Below, in pieces: positions 43,912 to 52,318 of a stretch of DNA of 60,711 nucleotides; the stretch's first letter is position 1; every line of letters starts with the position of its first letter. Source of the stretch: Bordetella ansorpii (lineage in GTDB: Bacteria; Pseudomonadota; Gammaproteobacteria; Burkholderiales; Burkholderiaceae_B). The stretch spans positions 1 through 60,711 of the forward strand of contig NZ_FKBS01000014.1 in NCBI RefSeq assembly GCF_900078315.1, in the 5' to 3' direction. Made by a program: the position numbers and the translations under genes. The notes under the pieces are model-generated. The model had not been told where the DNA came from and did not search any database. It worked only from the letters and a program-made list of their open reading frames with translations.

Positions 43912-45264
43912 GTGGGTCGGCGCTCCCACACCCGCACTCTGAATCTCTGGATGAACGGCGAATTCGTCGGCACCTGGAGCGTGCAACCGCATGCCGGAGA
44001 AGTCCTGCAGTATGCCGCCGCCTGGGTGGCTTCCGCCCAGGGGCGCCCGCTGTCGCTGTCTCTTCCTTTCACCCCGGGCAATCCGCCGCACCGTGGCGAA
44101 GCCGTGCGCACCTACTTCGAAAACCTGTTGCCGGACAGCAAGGATATCCGCGAGCGCGTCGCACGTCGGTACCAGGCCGGTTCGACCAACGCGTTCGCCC
44201 TGCTGGCTGAAGTCGGTCGGGATTGCGTCGGCGCGCTGCAGGTGGTGCCGGGCCCCGAGGCGCCGGACGGCGTTCAAGAGGTGAACGCGGTTCCGATGAC
44301 CGACGCCGAGATTGCCCAGCTGCTTCGCAACACCCTGGCGCCAGGCCCCCTGGGCCGGGGCGCCGCCGAGAAGGAAGGCCTGCGTATCTCCATTGCCGGC
44401 GCACAGGAAAAGTCGGCCATGCTCTGGTACGACGGGCGGTGGTGCCGGCCGCATGGCGCGACACCGACCACTCACATCTTCAAGCTACCACTGGGCCTGG
44501 TCGCAAACATGAAGTTCGACATGAGCGATTCGGTCGAAAACGAGTGGCTGTGCTCCGAAATCCTGCGCGCCTACCAAATGCCGGTGGCGCGCACCGAGCC
44601 CCTGATGTTCGAGGACATGAAGGTGCTGGCGGTCGAGCGTTTCGACCGGATGTGGTGGGAGAACCTGGAGGGCGAGCGCTGGCTCATTCGGCTGCCGCAG
44701 GAAGACATGTGCCAGGCGACGGGAACCCCGCCGCATTTGAAGTACGAGTCCGACGGCGGGCCGGGTGTGCGCCAAATCATGAAGCTGTTGGCCACGTCGC
44801 GCGCTCCTGACCGCGACCGCCGCACGTTCTTCCAGGCCCTAGTCCTCTTCTGGATGCTGCGTGCCACGGATGGCCACGCGAAGAACTTCAGCATTTTTCT
44901 GCGCCAGGGTGGCACCTACGAACTCACCCCGCTGTACGACGTGCTGTCGGCTTATCCCATCATCGGCAAGGGGGCGAATCAACTGTCTCCGTACGACGCC
45001 AGGATGGCCATGGCCGTGCGCTCGAAAAACCCGCACTGGGTCATGCGCGACATCCTGCGTCGGCACTGGATTGCCGTGGGCACCGAGCATGGCGTAGTGA
45101 ATCACAACGGTCAGGGGGTGGAGCACGTCCTCGACGACCTGGTGGTGCGCACGCCCGGGGTCGTGAAGACCGTCCGCGCGCTACTGCCGGCTGGATTTCC
45201 CGTGCACGTGGCCGACTGCATCCTCAACGGCCTGCAAGAGGCCGCCGACAAACTGGCAGGTTAG
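43912..45264 (+). CDS. hipA: HipA-family serine/threonine kinase toxin
   Basis: 450-aa kinase toxin, starting at GTG. The N-terminal couple-HipA region includes YFENLLPDS and RYQAGSTNAFALLAEVGRDCVGALQ. The kinase core has SIAGAQEKSAM (Ser160, equivalent to the autophosphorylated loop Ser150 of E. coli HipA), catalytic Asp320 in ATDGHAKNFS and the metal Asp343 in LYDVLS. E. coli HipA phosphorylates glutamyl-tRNA synthetase and causes growth arrest and persistence; the target here is inferred. Length is near the family norm. All key residues are intact, so it is probably active. Confidence 0.93.
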   Translation: MGRRSHTRTLNLWMNGEFVGTWSVQPHAGEVLQYAAAWVASAQGRPLSLSLPFTPGNPPHRGEAVRTYFENLLPDSKDIRERVARRYQAGSTNAFALLAEVGRDCVGALQVVPGPEAPDGVQEVNAVPMTDAEIAQLLRNTLAPGPLGRGAAEKEGLRISIAGAQEKSAMLWYDGRWCRPHGATPTTHIFKLPLGLVANMKFDMSDSVENEWLCSEILRAYQMPVARTEPLMFEDMKVLAVERFDRMWWENLEGERWLIRLPQEDMCQATGTPPHLKYESDGGPGVRQIMKLLATSRAPDRDRRTFFQALVLFWMLRATDGHAKNFSIFLRQGGTYELTPLYDVLSAYPIIGKGANQLSPYDARMAMAVRSKNPHWVMRDILRRHWIAVGTEHGVVNHNGQGVEHVLDDLVVRTPGVVKTVRALLPAGFPVHVADCILNGLQEAADKLAG

Positions 45265-45359
45265 CGCCAGAGGATCAGCAGGGTGGAGCAGCCCGGCATT
45301 TGGGGATGGCCGGGGTCTCCCGACTTGGTCAGGCCCAGGCGCTTCGACCTCGGTGGCCG

Positions 45360-45374
45360 ACGCTAAAAAAGCGT
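45360..45374 (+). terminator. Weak hairpin 3' of hipA
   Basis: Stem ACGCT/AGCGT with loop AAAAA, followed by AGGTTTTCG. It lies 95 nt past the hipA stop. The rest of 45265-45432 shows nothing recognisable. Confidence 0.35.
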
Positions 45375-45432
45375 AGGTTTTCGATCGAGACGGCGGTCCT
45401 GCCTGCCGGGTTCCACTTAGGCTGGCAGCGCG

Positions 45433-46320
45433 TCAATCCCCTCGCGCCAGCCGCTCGGCGGTGGCCACCGCACGCATCAGGAAGGCCGAGCTGTCGTCCT
45501 TTCGATAACTCACGATCACCGGCGAAGTGAAGCCCGCTGCCGCGATCGGTACGTAGCGCACTTCGGTGCGATGCGCGCGCTGCACCGAGGCCGGCACGAC
45601 GGTGACGCCGATCCCCACCGCCACCAATCCGAGCGCAGTCTGCAGCTCGTTCGCTTCCTGTACCACCTGCGGCGCGTGTCCCGCCTCGCGGAACAGGCCC
45701 AATACGTGGTCGGCGTAGTTGGGCCGCGGCCGGGCCGGATAGAGTACGAACGGCTCGGCCGCGAGCGCAGCGACCGCCACACGGGTGCGGCCCGCCAGCC
45801 GATGCGCCATCGGCAGCGCCGCCACGAGTGGCTCGTTCGTCAGCACGCGGCGCTCGATGTCCGGGTCGTCGAACGCGATGCGCCCGATGCCCAGGTCGAT
45901 GTGGCCGCGTTTGAGGGCTTCGATCTGCGGCAGCGAGGTCATCTCGGTCAGGCCGACCTCGACCCGGGCATCGGCCTGGCGCACCTGGCGGATCAGCTCC
46001 GGCACGAAACCATAGAGCGATGAAGGCACGAAGCCGATCCCGAACCAGCGCGTGGCCTGCGCGCCCAGCCTGCGCGTGCCGGCCATCACGTCATCGAGAC
46101 GCGCGGTGAGCTGCAACGAATGCTCGTAGAAATAGCGCCCGGCCTCGGTAAGCCGCAGGGCGCGCGGGGCGCGCTCGAACAGCACGACGCCCAATTCTTC
46201 TTCGAGCTGACGGATCTGGCGCGACAGGGGAGGCTGCGCGATGTGCAGCGTGGCGGCCGCGCGCGTGAAACTGCCTTCGCGCGCCACGGCCTGGAAATAA
46301 CGCAGATGACGAAGTTCCAT
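45433..46320 (-). CDS. LysR-type regulator, CatR/CatM/BenM-like
   Basis: 295-aa activator. The N-terminal winged HTH reads MELRHLRYFQAVAREGSFTRAAATLHIAQPPLSRQIRQLEEELGVVLFERAPRALRLT in overlapping pieces, the form seen in regulators of the beta-ketoadipate pathway. The effector domain contains GIGFVPSSLYGFVPELI, DLGIGRIAFDDP and TALGLVAVGIGVTVVPASV. The ATG at 46320 is used; the TTG just before it is less likely. It is divergent from catB, and the gap holds two LysR-type sites. The likely effector is cis,cis-muconate. Confidence 0.88.
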   Translation of the reverse strand: MELRHLRYFQAVAREGSFTRAAATLHIAQPPLSRQIRQLEEELGVVLFERAPRALRLTEAGRYFYEHSLQLTARLDDVMAGTRRLGAQATRWFGIGFVPSSLYGFVPELIRQVRQADARVEVGLTEMTSLPQIEALKRGHIDLGIGRIAFDDPDIERRVLTNEPLVAALPMAHRLAGRTRVAVAALAAEPFVLYPARPRPNYADHVLGLFREAGHAPQVVQEANELQTALGLVAVGIGVTVVPASVQRAHRTEVRYVPIAAAGFTSPVIVSYRKDDSSAFLMRAVATAERLARGD

Positions 46321-46326
46321 CAATGG

Positions 46327-46362
46327 ATACCTTAAAGGTATGGGTAGAGACCAATATAGTCT
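46327..46362. promoter_or_regulatory. Paired LysR operator sites upstream of catB
   Basis: Site 1, ATAC-CTTAAAG-GTAT (46327-46341), fits the ATAC-N7-GTAT site described for BenM/CatM. Site 2, AGAC-CAATATA-GTCT (46348-46362), is a second perfect dyad of the same geometry. Centres are 21 bp apart, two helical turns, so both face the same side of the DNA. This is the usual recognition-plus-activation-site layout. Confidence 0.7.
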
Positions 46363-46391
46363 TGGACGGCCTGGTCGTGCATGGGGATACT
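46362..46391 (+). promoter_or_regulatory. Candidate catB promoter
   Basis: TTGGAC (46362-46367), 18-nt spacer, GATACT (46386-46391). The -35 box abuts operator site 2, as expected for a LysR-activated promoter. Confidence 0.45.
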
Positions 46392-46421
46392 GGTGGTCGC
46401 CCTCTTTTCATCGTTTCAGGT

Positions 46422-47546
46422 ATGACCGCCATCACCCTAGATTCCGTCGAGACCCTGCTGGTCGACCTGCCCACCATCCGGGCGCATCAGCTCGCCATGG
46501 CCGTGATGCAACGCCAGACGATGGTGATCGTGCGCGTGCGCAGCAGCGACGGCATCGAAGGCATCGGCGAGGCGACCACCATCGGCGGCCTGGCCTACGG
46601 CGAAGAAAGCCCCGAAGGCATGAAGCTGGCGATCGACACCTACCTGGCGCCGGCGCTGATCGGCGAGGACGCGAACAACATCAACGCCGCGATGCGCCGG
46701 CTCGACAAGATCGCGCGGGGCAATCGTTGCGCCAAGTCCGCCCTCGAAACCGCGCTGCTGGATGCGCAGGGCAAGCGCCTCGGCGTGCCGGTGAGCACCT
46801 TGCTGGGAGGCACAGTGCGCAGCTCGCTGCCCGTGCTGTGGACGCTCGCCAGCGGCGATACCGCGCGCGATATCGACGAAGCCCAGGCCCTGCTCGAAGC
46901 GCGCCGGCACAACACGTTCAAGCTCAAGGTCGGGCGCCGCGCGGTCGCCGACGATGTGCGGCACGTGGCCGAGATCAAGCGCGCGCTGGGTGATCGGGCC
47001 CGCGTGACTGTCGACGTGAACCAGGCCTGGAACGAAGCAGACGCCGCGGGCGCGATCGCGAAACTGGAAGACGCCGGCGTCGACCTGATCGAACAGCCCA
47101 TCGCCCGCGACAATCGTGCCGGCATGGCACGGCTGGCCGCGCGCTTCGTGGTGCCCATCATGGCCGACGAGGCCGTGTGCACGCCGGAGGACGCGCTTGA
47201 GCTTGCACGCCTGGGCGCGGCCGATGTGCTGGCGCTGAAGATCGCCAAGTCGGGGGGCCTCACCGGCGTCGTTCGGGTGGCCGCGGTGGGCGACGCCGCC
47301 GGCATGGCGCTCTACGGCGGCACCATGCTCGAGGGCTCGGTGGGTTCCATCGCGTCGGCCCACGCCTTCTGCGCCCTGCCCACCATGGCCTGGGGCACCG
47401 AGCTGTTCGGCCCGCTGCTGCTGAAAGACGATATTGTCACGATGCCACCGACCTTTACCGATTTCGAAATGCACGTGCCGCCGGGCCCGGGCCTGGGCAT
47501 CGTGCTGGACGAAGACAAATTGGCGTTCTATCGCCGCAAAGACTGA
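46422..47546 (+). CDS. catB: Muconate cycloisomerase
   Basis: 374-aa enolase-superfamily enzyme converting cis,cis-muconate to muconolactone in the catechol branch of the beta-ketoadipate pathway. Active-site residues fall at positions equal to those known in Pseudomonas CatB: Lys167 and Lys169 (FKLKVG), metal ligands Asp198 (VDVNQAW), Glu224 (IEQPI) and Asp249 (MADEAV), and Lys273 (LKIAKSGG). The start at 46422 gives the family N-terminus. No catA or catC is visible in the window. A Bug receptor follows after 72 nt, probably in the same transcript. Confidence 0.93.
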   Translation: MTAITLDSVETLLVDLPTIRAHQLAMAVMQRQTMVIVRVRSSDGIEGIGEATTIGGLAYGEESPEGMKLAIDTYLAPALIGEDANNINAAMRRLDKIARGNRCAKSALETALLDAQGKRLGVPVSTLLGGTVRSSLPVLWTLASGDTARDIDEAQALLEARRHNTFKLKVGRRAVADDVRHVAEIKRALGDRARVTVDVNQAWNEADAAGAIAKLEDAGVDLIEQPIARDNRAGMARLAARFVVPIMADEAVCTPEDALELARLGAADVLALKIAKSGGLTGVVRVAAVGDAAGMALYGGTMLEGSVGSIASAHAFCALPTMAWGTELFGPLLLKDDIVTMPPTFTDFEMHVPPGPGLGIVLDEDKLAFYRRKD

Positions 47547-47618
47547 ACGCCCTCGCAGCGATCAGGGTGGCACCGCGCACGCCGCGGCGCGGGCCACGAT
47601 AAACACAGGAGACAAACC

Positions 47619-48596
47619 ATGCAGATCAAGCAAACCCTCGTGCGCCTGGCCACCGGCCTCACGCTGTGCGCCGCCGCTCTGGCCGCGCACGCCGCCGGCT
47701 ACCCCGATCGTCCCGTCAAATGGGTGGTGCCGTTCCCGCCGGGCGGCGCCATGGACAGCATCGCCCGCACGCTGGGCGAAGCGATGGGCCGCGAACTCGG
47801 CACCGCGTTCATCGTGGAGAACCGTGCTGGCGCGGGTGGCAATATCGGTGCGGCCACGGTCGCCCGCTCGGCGCCCGATGGCTACACGATCATGATCGCG
47901 GCCAACGGCATGGCCGTGAATCCCGCCCTCTATCGCGACATGAACTACGACCCGCAGAAGGACTTCGCGCCGATCTCGCTGCTGGCCGTCGTGCCCAACG
48001 TGCTGGTTGCCAATCCCGACCGCATTACCGCCAAGAGCGTGCAGGACGTGATCTCGCAGGCCAAGGCCAAGCCCGGTCATTACACCTACGCCTCGGCGGG
48101 CGTGGGCACCTCGATCCACCTGGCGGGAGAGCTGTTCGTGTCGTTGGCGCAGGTCGACATGCTGCACGTGCCCTATAAAGGCAGCGGTCCCGCCATCGCC
48201 GACCTGCTGGGCGGCCAGGTCGACTACATGTTCGACAGCATCACCTCGGCCAAGCCGCACATCCAGGCTGGCAAGCTGCGCGCGTTGGCCGTGACCACCG
48301 CCAAACGTTCGTCCGCCCTGCCCGACGTGCCCACCGTAGCCGAAGCGGGCCTGCCCGGCTACGAACTGATGCCGTGGTTCGCGGCCTTCGCACCCGCCGG
48401 CACTCCGCCGGATATCGTGGAGCGGCTGAACAGCTCGATGCGCAAGGCGCTGTCTGATCCCAAGGTCAAGGCGGCCATGGCCTCGATCGGCGCCGAACCC
48501 ATCGGTGGCAGCCCCACCGAGCTGCGCGACCACCTCGCCAAGGAGACTGCGCAGTGGGCGGTGCTGGTGAAGGAACGGCACATCAAGATCCAGTAG
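47619..48596 (+). CDS. Bug/TctC-family periplasmic solute receptor
   Basis: 325-aa Bug protein with a signal peptide (LATGLTLCAAALAAHAA). Family marks are [64 protein letters not shown] and the C-terminal EPIGGSPTELRDHLAKE. CAGGAG precedes the start. Its place directly after catB under a LysR regulator suggests that it captures an aromatic-derived acid such as muconate or a lactone, but this is inference. It converges on panB. Confidence 0.9.
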   Translation: MQIKQTLVRLATGLTLCAAALAAHAAGYPDRPVKWVVPFPPGGAMDSIARTLGEAMGRELGTAFIVENRAGAGGNIGAATVARSAPDGYTIMIAANGMAVNPALYRDMNYDPQKDFAPISLLAVVPNVLVANPDRITAKSVQDVISQAKAKPGHYTYASAGVGTSIHLAGELFVSLAQVDMLHVPYKGSGPAIADLLGGQVDYMFDSITSAKPHIQAGKLRALAVTTAKRSSALPDVPTVAEAGLPGYELMPWFAAFAPAGTPPDIVERLNSSMRKALSDPKVKAAMASIGAEPIGGSPTELRDHLAKETAQWAVLVKERHIKIQ

Positions 48597-48697
48597 ACAC
48601 ATTAACGACGTATGAGGCTCGGCGCAGTTCATTCCTCGGTTCTCGGCATGTCTGTCATTCTGCGCGGCCTCTTGGCTGATCCCCCCGGCCCGCGAAC

Positions 48698-49591
48698 CTA
48701 CCAGGCGTGCCGGGCGTCATCCGGAAATGTCCCGTCCTTGACGGCGCGGACATAGTTTTCCATAGCCCCCTGGATGCTCGCCGCCCCCTCCATGAAGTTG
48801 CGCACGAACTTCGGCACCCGGCCCAGGTTCATGCCCAGCATGTCGTGCAATACAAGCACCTGACCCGCCGTCCCGCGTCCCGCGCCGATACCGATGGTGG
48901 CGCAGCTTGTCAATTCCTCGGTGAGTGCCGCGGCCACCGAAGCGGGAACCATCTCGAACACCACCATCGTGGCGCCGGCATCCTGGAGCGCCACGCTGTC
49001 CGTGCGCAGGCGCCGCGCTTCCTCGTCCGTTCTGCCTTGAACGCGAAACCCGCCCAGCGCCGAAACGGTTTGCGGTGTGAGTCCCAGGTGCGCGCAGACA
49101 GGCACACCGCGATCGACCAGGAAGCGCGTGGTGTCTGCGGTCCATCCGCCGCCTTCGAGTTTCACCATTTCAGCGCCCGATTGCATCACCTGGATCGCGG
49201 ATGCAAGGGCTTGTTCCCGGGACTGCTGGTAGCTGCCGAATGGAAGATCCGCGATGACCAGCGCGGTGCCGCCCGCGCGTCGCACACCTTCGGCCACGCA
49301 TCGGGTGTGATAGCTCATCTCTTGCAGCGAGACCCCCACGGTGGTCGTCAAGCCCTGGCACACCATGCCCAGGGAATCTCCGACCAGAATGCAGTCGATG
49401 CCAGCCCGGTCGGCGACCGCCGCGAAGGTTGCATCGTAGGCGGTGATCATCGCGATCTTCTCGCCTTCGGCATGCATCTTCGCGATCTTCAGCGGCGTGG
49501 TCTTTTTCCTTGGGGCGCTGGAAATGCCGCCATAAGGGGCGGTCTCTGCCGTGGACGTGGACGCTTCCGAGCCTTGGGGGGCGGTAGTCAT
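48698..49591 (-). CDS. panB: 3-methyl-2-oxobutanoate hydroxymethyltransferase
   Basis: 297-aa ketopantoate hydroxymethyltransferase of pantothenate synthesis. The TIM barrel has [36 protein letters not shown] with the metal-binding Asp-Ser pair, [19 protein letters not shown], and [21 protein letters not shown]. The first 30 residues are a low-complexity Ser/Thr/Ala extension not common in the family. No panC is adjacent and its neighbours are catabolic genes, so it may be a second copy; only the whole genome can tell. Confidence 0.93.
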   Translation of the reverse strand: MTTAPQGSEASTSTAETAPYGGISSAPRKKTTPLKIAKMHAEGEKIAMITAYDATFAAVADRAGIDCILVGDSLGMVCQGLTTTVGVSLQEMSYHTRCVAEGVRRAGGTALVIADLPFGSYQQSREQALASAIQVMQSGAEMVKLEGGGWTADTTRFLVDRGVPVCAHLGLTPQTVSALGGFRVQGRTDEEARRLRTDSVALQDAGATMVVFEMVPASVAAALTEELTSCATIGIGAGRGTAGQVLVLHDMLGMNLGRVPKFVRNFMEGAASIQGAMENYVRAVKDGTFPDDARHAW

Positions 49592-49670
49592 GCTTGATCT
49601 CCTTGGGGCCCATGGGGCTTTGCCGAGGAGTAATAGTACGGAATTATGTTCCGGCCCTGATGGGATTCAA

Positions 49671-49706
49671 GCGAGGCCTTCCGCTGAAGAGCAGGACAGG
49701 CCTCGC
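49671..49706 (-). terminator. Hairpin 3' of the five-gene catabolic operon
   Basis: Perfect 9-bp arms GCGAGGCCT/AGGCCTCGC around an 18-nt loop whose ends also pair partly. On the minus strand TTGAATCC follows. It lies 74 nt past the last gene of the operon and probably ends it. Confidence 0.5.
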
Positions 49707-49779
49707 ATGCCGCTTGTGCCGACCCATGATCCGCCTGGCCTAGTGGTTACGGCTATCTGACGGCCCATCCGGACAGGCA

Positions 49780-50505
49780 TCAAGGCGCCACTGCCGCGCC
49801 TTCTATCCCATGCCGCGCCAGCGCCTCGGCCACGAACCCGCTGCGCTTCACGTCCTCGGCGAAGTCGTGCAATAGCCTGGCCGCCGCAGCACCCCGTCCG
49901 CTCGGCAATCCCATCGCCTGCCGGATCGTCATGAAGCTGCCGGGAAGCAGGCGCAGTCCCGCATGGCGCTGTGCATCCCTCTCCAGCTGCTGCTTCACTC
50001 CAGCAGCCACGTCGTTGCCGTCGGCCAGGAACGTATCCACCACCGTCGGCGACGTCGCCGCGCGTGTGATCGTGGCGTGCTTCAGTTCTCGCGTCAGGAA
50101 CAGGTCGTAGGCGCTGCCCTTGCCCACCGTTACACGATGCGCCGTCCGGTCCACTTCATCCACGGATCGCAGCGGCGACTCATCCTTCACCAGATACGCC
50201 CCTTCGATCAGCACATACGCTTCGGTGAACGTGATGCTGGCCGCGCGCTTGGGATCGATGGCGAAGAAGCCGATGTCCGCGGCTTCCCGCGATACCGTAT
50301 CCACGGCCTCGCCCGCGCTTTCCAGCACGATCAGTTCCAACGCAACGCCCAGGCGCTGTGCGAAGGTGCGAGCCAGATCCACCGACACGCCAGCCGGCAT
50401 GCCATCGGCATCGCGCCGCGCAAGAATGGGATTGCCCACATTGATGGTGGCGCGCAGCTTGCCGGTAGGTGTAAAAGCAGAAACGAGTTCGGATGCAATG
50501 GTCAT
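49780..50505 (-). CDS. Leaderless family-3 substrate-binding-fold protein
   Basis: 241-aa protein with the type II periplasmic-binding fold of amino-acid receptors (SBP_bac_3): KLRATINVGNPILARRDADGMPAGVSVDLARTFAQRLGV, DIGFFAIDPKRAASITFTEAYVLIEGAYLV. It has no signal peptide or lipobox and starts directly MTIASELVSAFTPTG, so it should stay in the cytosol. Such proteins can be sensors or enzymes (cyclohexadienyl dehydratase is one example of an enzyme on this fold). It is the last gene of the operon, 18 nt after the hydrolase gene. No ABC permease accompanies it. Confidence 0.8.
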   Translation of the reverse strand: MTIASELVSAFTPTGKLRATINVGNPILARRDADGMPAGVSVDLARTFAQRLGVALELIVLESAGEAVDTVSREAADIGFFAIDPKRAASITFTEAYVLIEGAYLVKDESPLRSVDEVDRTAHRVTVGKGSAYDLFLTRELKHATITRAATSPTVVDTFLADGNDVAAGVKQQLERDAQRHAGLRLLPGSFMTIRQAMGLPSGRGAAAARLLHDFAEDVKRSGFVAEALARHGIEGAAVAP

Positions 50506-50523
50506 GAATAAAAACTCTGTTGA

Positions 50524-51294
50524 TCAAACGCTGAAGCGTTTCAGTTGAGGGGCGCAGCACAGGTCTATACACTGCGCCGTCAGGTCATCGCCAAACCACG
50601 CATTGATCGCGGCCTGGCGTTCGCCGACGTAATACGGTTTGCCGGCGCCATCGAGCTTCATGCCCACGTCATGCCCAGGCACCAGCAAGGTATCCGGCCT
50701 GCGCCGCCATAGCGCCCAGATCTGCGCCAGGCTGGCATGGCTGGCCTCGCGATCACCCGTATCCGCCACGGTGCCTGACACCAGCTCGGCGCGGTTCTTC
50801 GCGGCATCGCCCGTGAACAGGATCGTCTGCCCCTCCGCCTCCACATGGAACAGCAGATGCCCAGGCGTGTGGCCTGGCGCCGCGACCGCCGTCATGCCGG
50901 GAAGAAAACCCTCGCCATCCTGCAACCGCCGCACGCGATCGCGCTGCGCCAATTCGCGCACATACAACTCGGGCAAGGGGTTGAATCCAGGCGGCTGCGC
51001 GGCCGCCCAATCCAACTCCTTCGCCCCTATCCACACCGTGGCGTTGGGAAACAGCGTGAAGTTCACCGCATGGTCGTAGTGCGCATGCGTCAGCACCACA
51101 TCCGTGATGTCGCCAGGCGCCACACCGCACGCCTTCAACTGCTGCCCCAGCAGATGCCGTACGCCAAAGGCGCCGACATCCACCAGGATGTTGCGCCCGT
51201 CATGCCGCAGCAGCGTGGTGGTGCTCCAGCCCAGTCCACCGTGGCACACCGCGCGGCCGGGGTAGCCCTGGATGAGGATATCGATCTGGTACAT
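50524..51294 (-). CDS. Metallo-beta-lactamase-fold hydrolase, lactonase-like
   Basis: 256-aa cytosolic hydrolase. The zinc motif THAHYDH (HxHxDH) follows ITDVVL; further ligands lie in APGHTPGHLLF, FTGDAAKN and VPGHD. The overall layout resembles the N-acyl-homoserine-lactone lactonase (AttM/AiiA-like) group, whose members open various lactones. In this operon, next to a hydroxyacid-type dehydrogenase, a catabolic lactone or thioester is a more likely substrate than a quorum signal; this is inference. It lies 2 nt after the upstream Bug gene. Confidence 0.87.
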   Translation of the reverse strand: MYQIDILIQGYPGRAVCHGGLGWSTTTLLRHDGRNILVDVGAFGVRHLLGQQLKACGVAPGDITDVVLTHAHYDHAVNFTLFPNATVWIGAKELDWAAAQPPGFNPLPELYVRELAQRDRVRRLQDGEGFLPGMTAVAAPGHTPGHLLFHVEAEGQTILFTGDAAKNRAELVSGTVADTGDREASHASLAQIWALWRRRPDTLLVPGHDVGMKLDGAGKPYYVGERQAAINAWFGDDLTAQCIDLCCAPQLKRFSV

Positions 51295-51296
51295 GG

Positions 51297-52274
51297 TCAG
51301 TCCGCCTTGACGTTCGCGTCCTTGATCAGCTTGCGGTAGCGCGCTAGGTCTTCCTGCATCTGCGCGGTAAAGGCCTCCGGCGTGCCGGCGACGATGTCGT
51401 TGCCGCCCTCGGTGGCCAGCTTCTGGATGATCTCCGGATCGCGCGCGGCGCGGACGACGGCGTCGTGCAGCTTGGCGATGATCTTGGGATCGGTCCGGGC
51501 CGGCGCCAGCAGGCCCTGGAACTGCGTGACCTCGAAATCCTTGTAGCCCAGTTCCCGCAGCGTAGGGATGCCGGGCAGTCCGGGCGCGCGGCGCGGGCCG
51601 GAGACGGCATAGCCGCGCAGCTTGCCCGAGCGGATGTGCGGCGTGGCCGTCACCACGGTGTCGAACGTGAATGTCAGTTGTCCACCCAGCACATCGGTCA
51701 GGGCCTGCGCATTGCCCTTGTACGGGATATGCGAGAGCTGCGTGCCCGTCTGCACGGCGAACAGTTCTCCCGCCAGATGCCCGCCCGCGCCGATGCCGGC
51801 GGAACCATAGGTGACGGTGCCCGGCGCCTTCCTGGCGGCGGCGATCAGGTCGGGGATGCCTTGTATCTTCGATTTCTCCGGCACCACCAGCACATACTGA
51901 TAGCTGGTGATCTGGCTGATCGGCGCGAAGTCCTTGATGGGGTCGTAGGGCGTCGTGGCGTACAGCGATGGGTTCACGACCAGGGGGCCGCTGGCGTCCA
52001 GCAGCAGCGTATAGCCATCGGGCGCGGACTTGGCGACCATGTCGGTACCGATCATGCCGTTGGCGCCGGGCTTGTTCTCGACCACCACGGTGGCGCCCAG
52101 ATCCCTGGTCATGCGCGCCGCCATGACGCGCGCCGTGATGTCCGCCGCGCCGCCCGCGACATACGGGACGATCATGCGGATCGGTTTGTCGGGATACTCG
52201 GCCATGGCGGCAGGGCTGGCCGCGATTGCAGCGCTCGCCAGCGCGAAGGCGGCGATCAGATAGTGTCTGTTCAT
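51297..52274 (-). CDS. Bug/TctC-family periplasmic solute receptor
   Basis: 325-aa Bug protein. The signal peptide is YLIAAFALASAAIAASPAAMA. Mature motifs are YPDKPIRMIVPYVAGGAADI, GATVVVENKPGANGMIGT, APDGYTLLL, IPYKGNAQALTDVLGGQL. The start at 52274 is chosen because it begins the signal peptide; an upstream in-frame start overlaps the dehydrogenase gene. It is one of two Bug receptors in the same five-gene operon, flanking the Ldh2-type gene, which suggests two related uptake substrates. Ligand unknown. Confidence 0.9.
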   Translation of the reverse strand: MNRHYLIAAFALASAAIAASPAAMAEYPDKPIRMIVPYVAGGAADITARVMAARMTRDLGATVVVENKPGANGMIGTDMVAKSAPDGYTLLLDASGPLVVNPSLYATTPYDPIKDFAPISQITSYQYVLVVPEKSKIQGIPDLIAAARKAPGTVTYGSAGIGAGGHLAGELFAVQTGTQLSHIPYKGNAQALTDVLGGQLTFTFDTVVTATPHIRSGKLRGYAVSGPRRAPGLPGIPTLRELGYKDFEVTQFQGLLAPARTDPKIIAKLHDAVVRAARDPEIIQKLATEGGNDIVAGTPEAFTAQMQEDLARYRKLIKDANVKAD

Positions 52275-52318
52275 TGTTGTCCCCTCGGTTGGCGCGCCGG
52301 CACCGGGCGCTGGATCAA

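Noticed and set aside
42789-45300. Possible integrative element boundaries (att sites, integrase) around the intron-hipBA segment
   Set aside because: No integrase, no tRNA target and no flanking direct repeats were found; transfer is suggested only by base composition and content.
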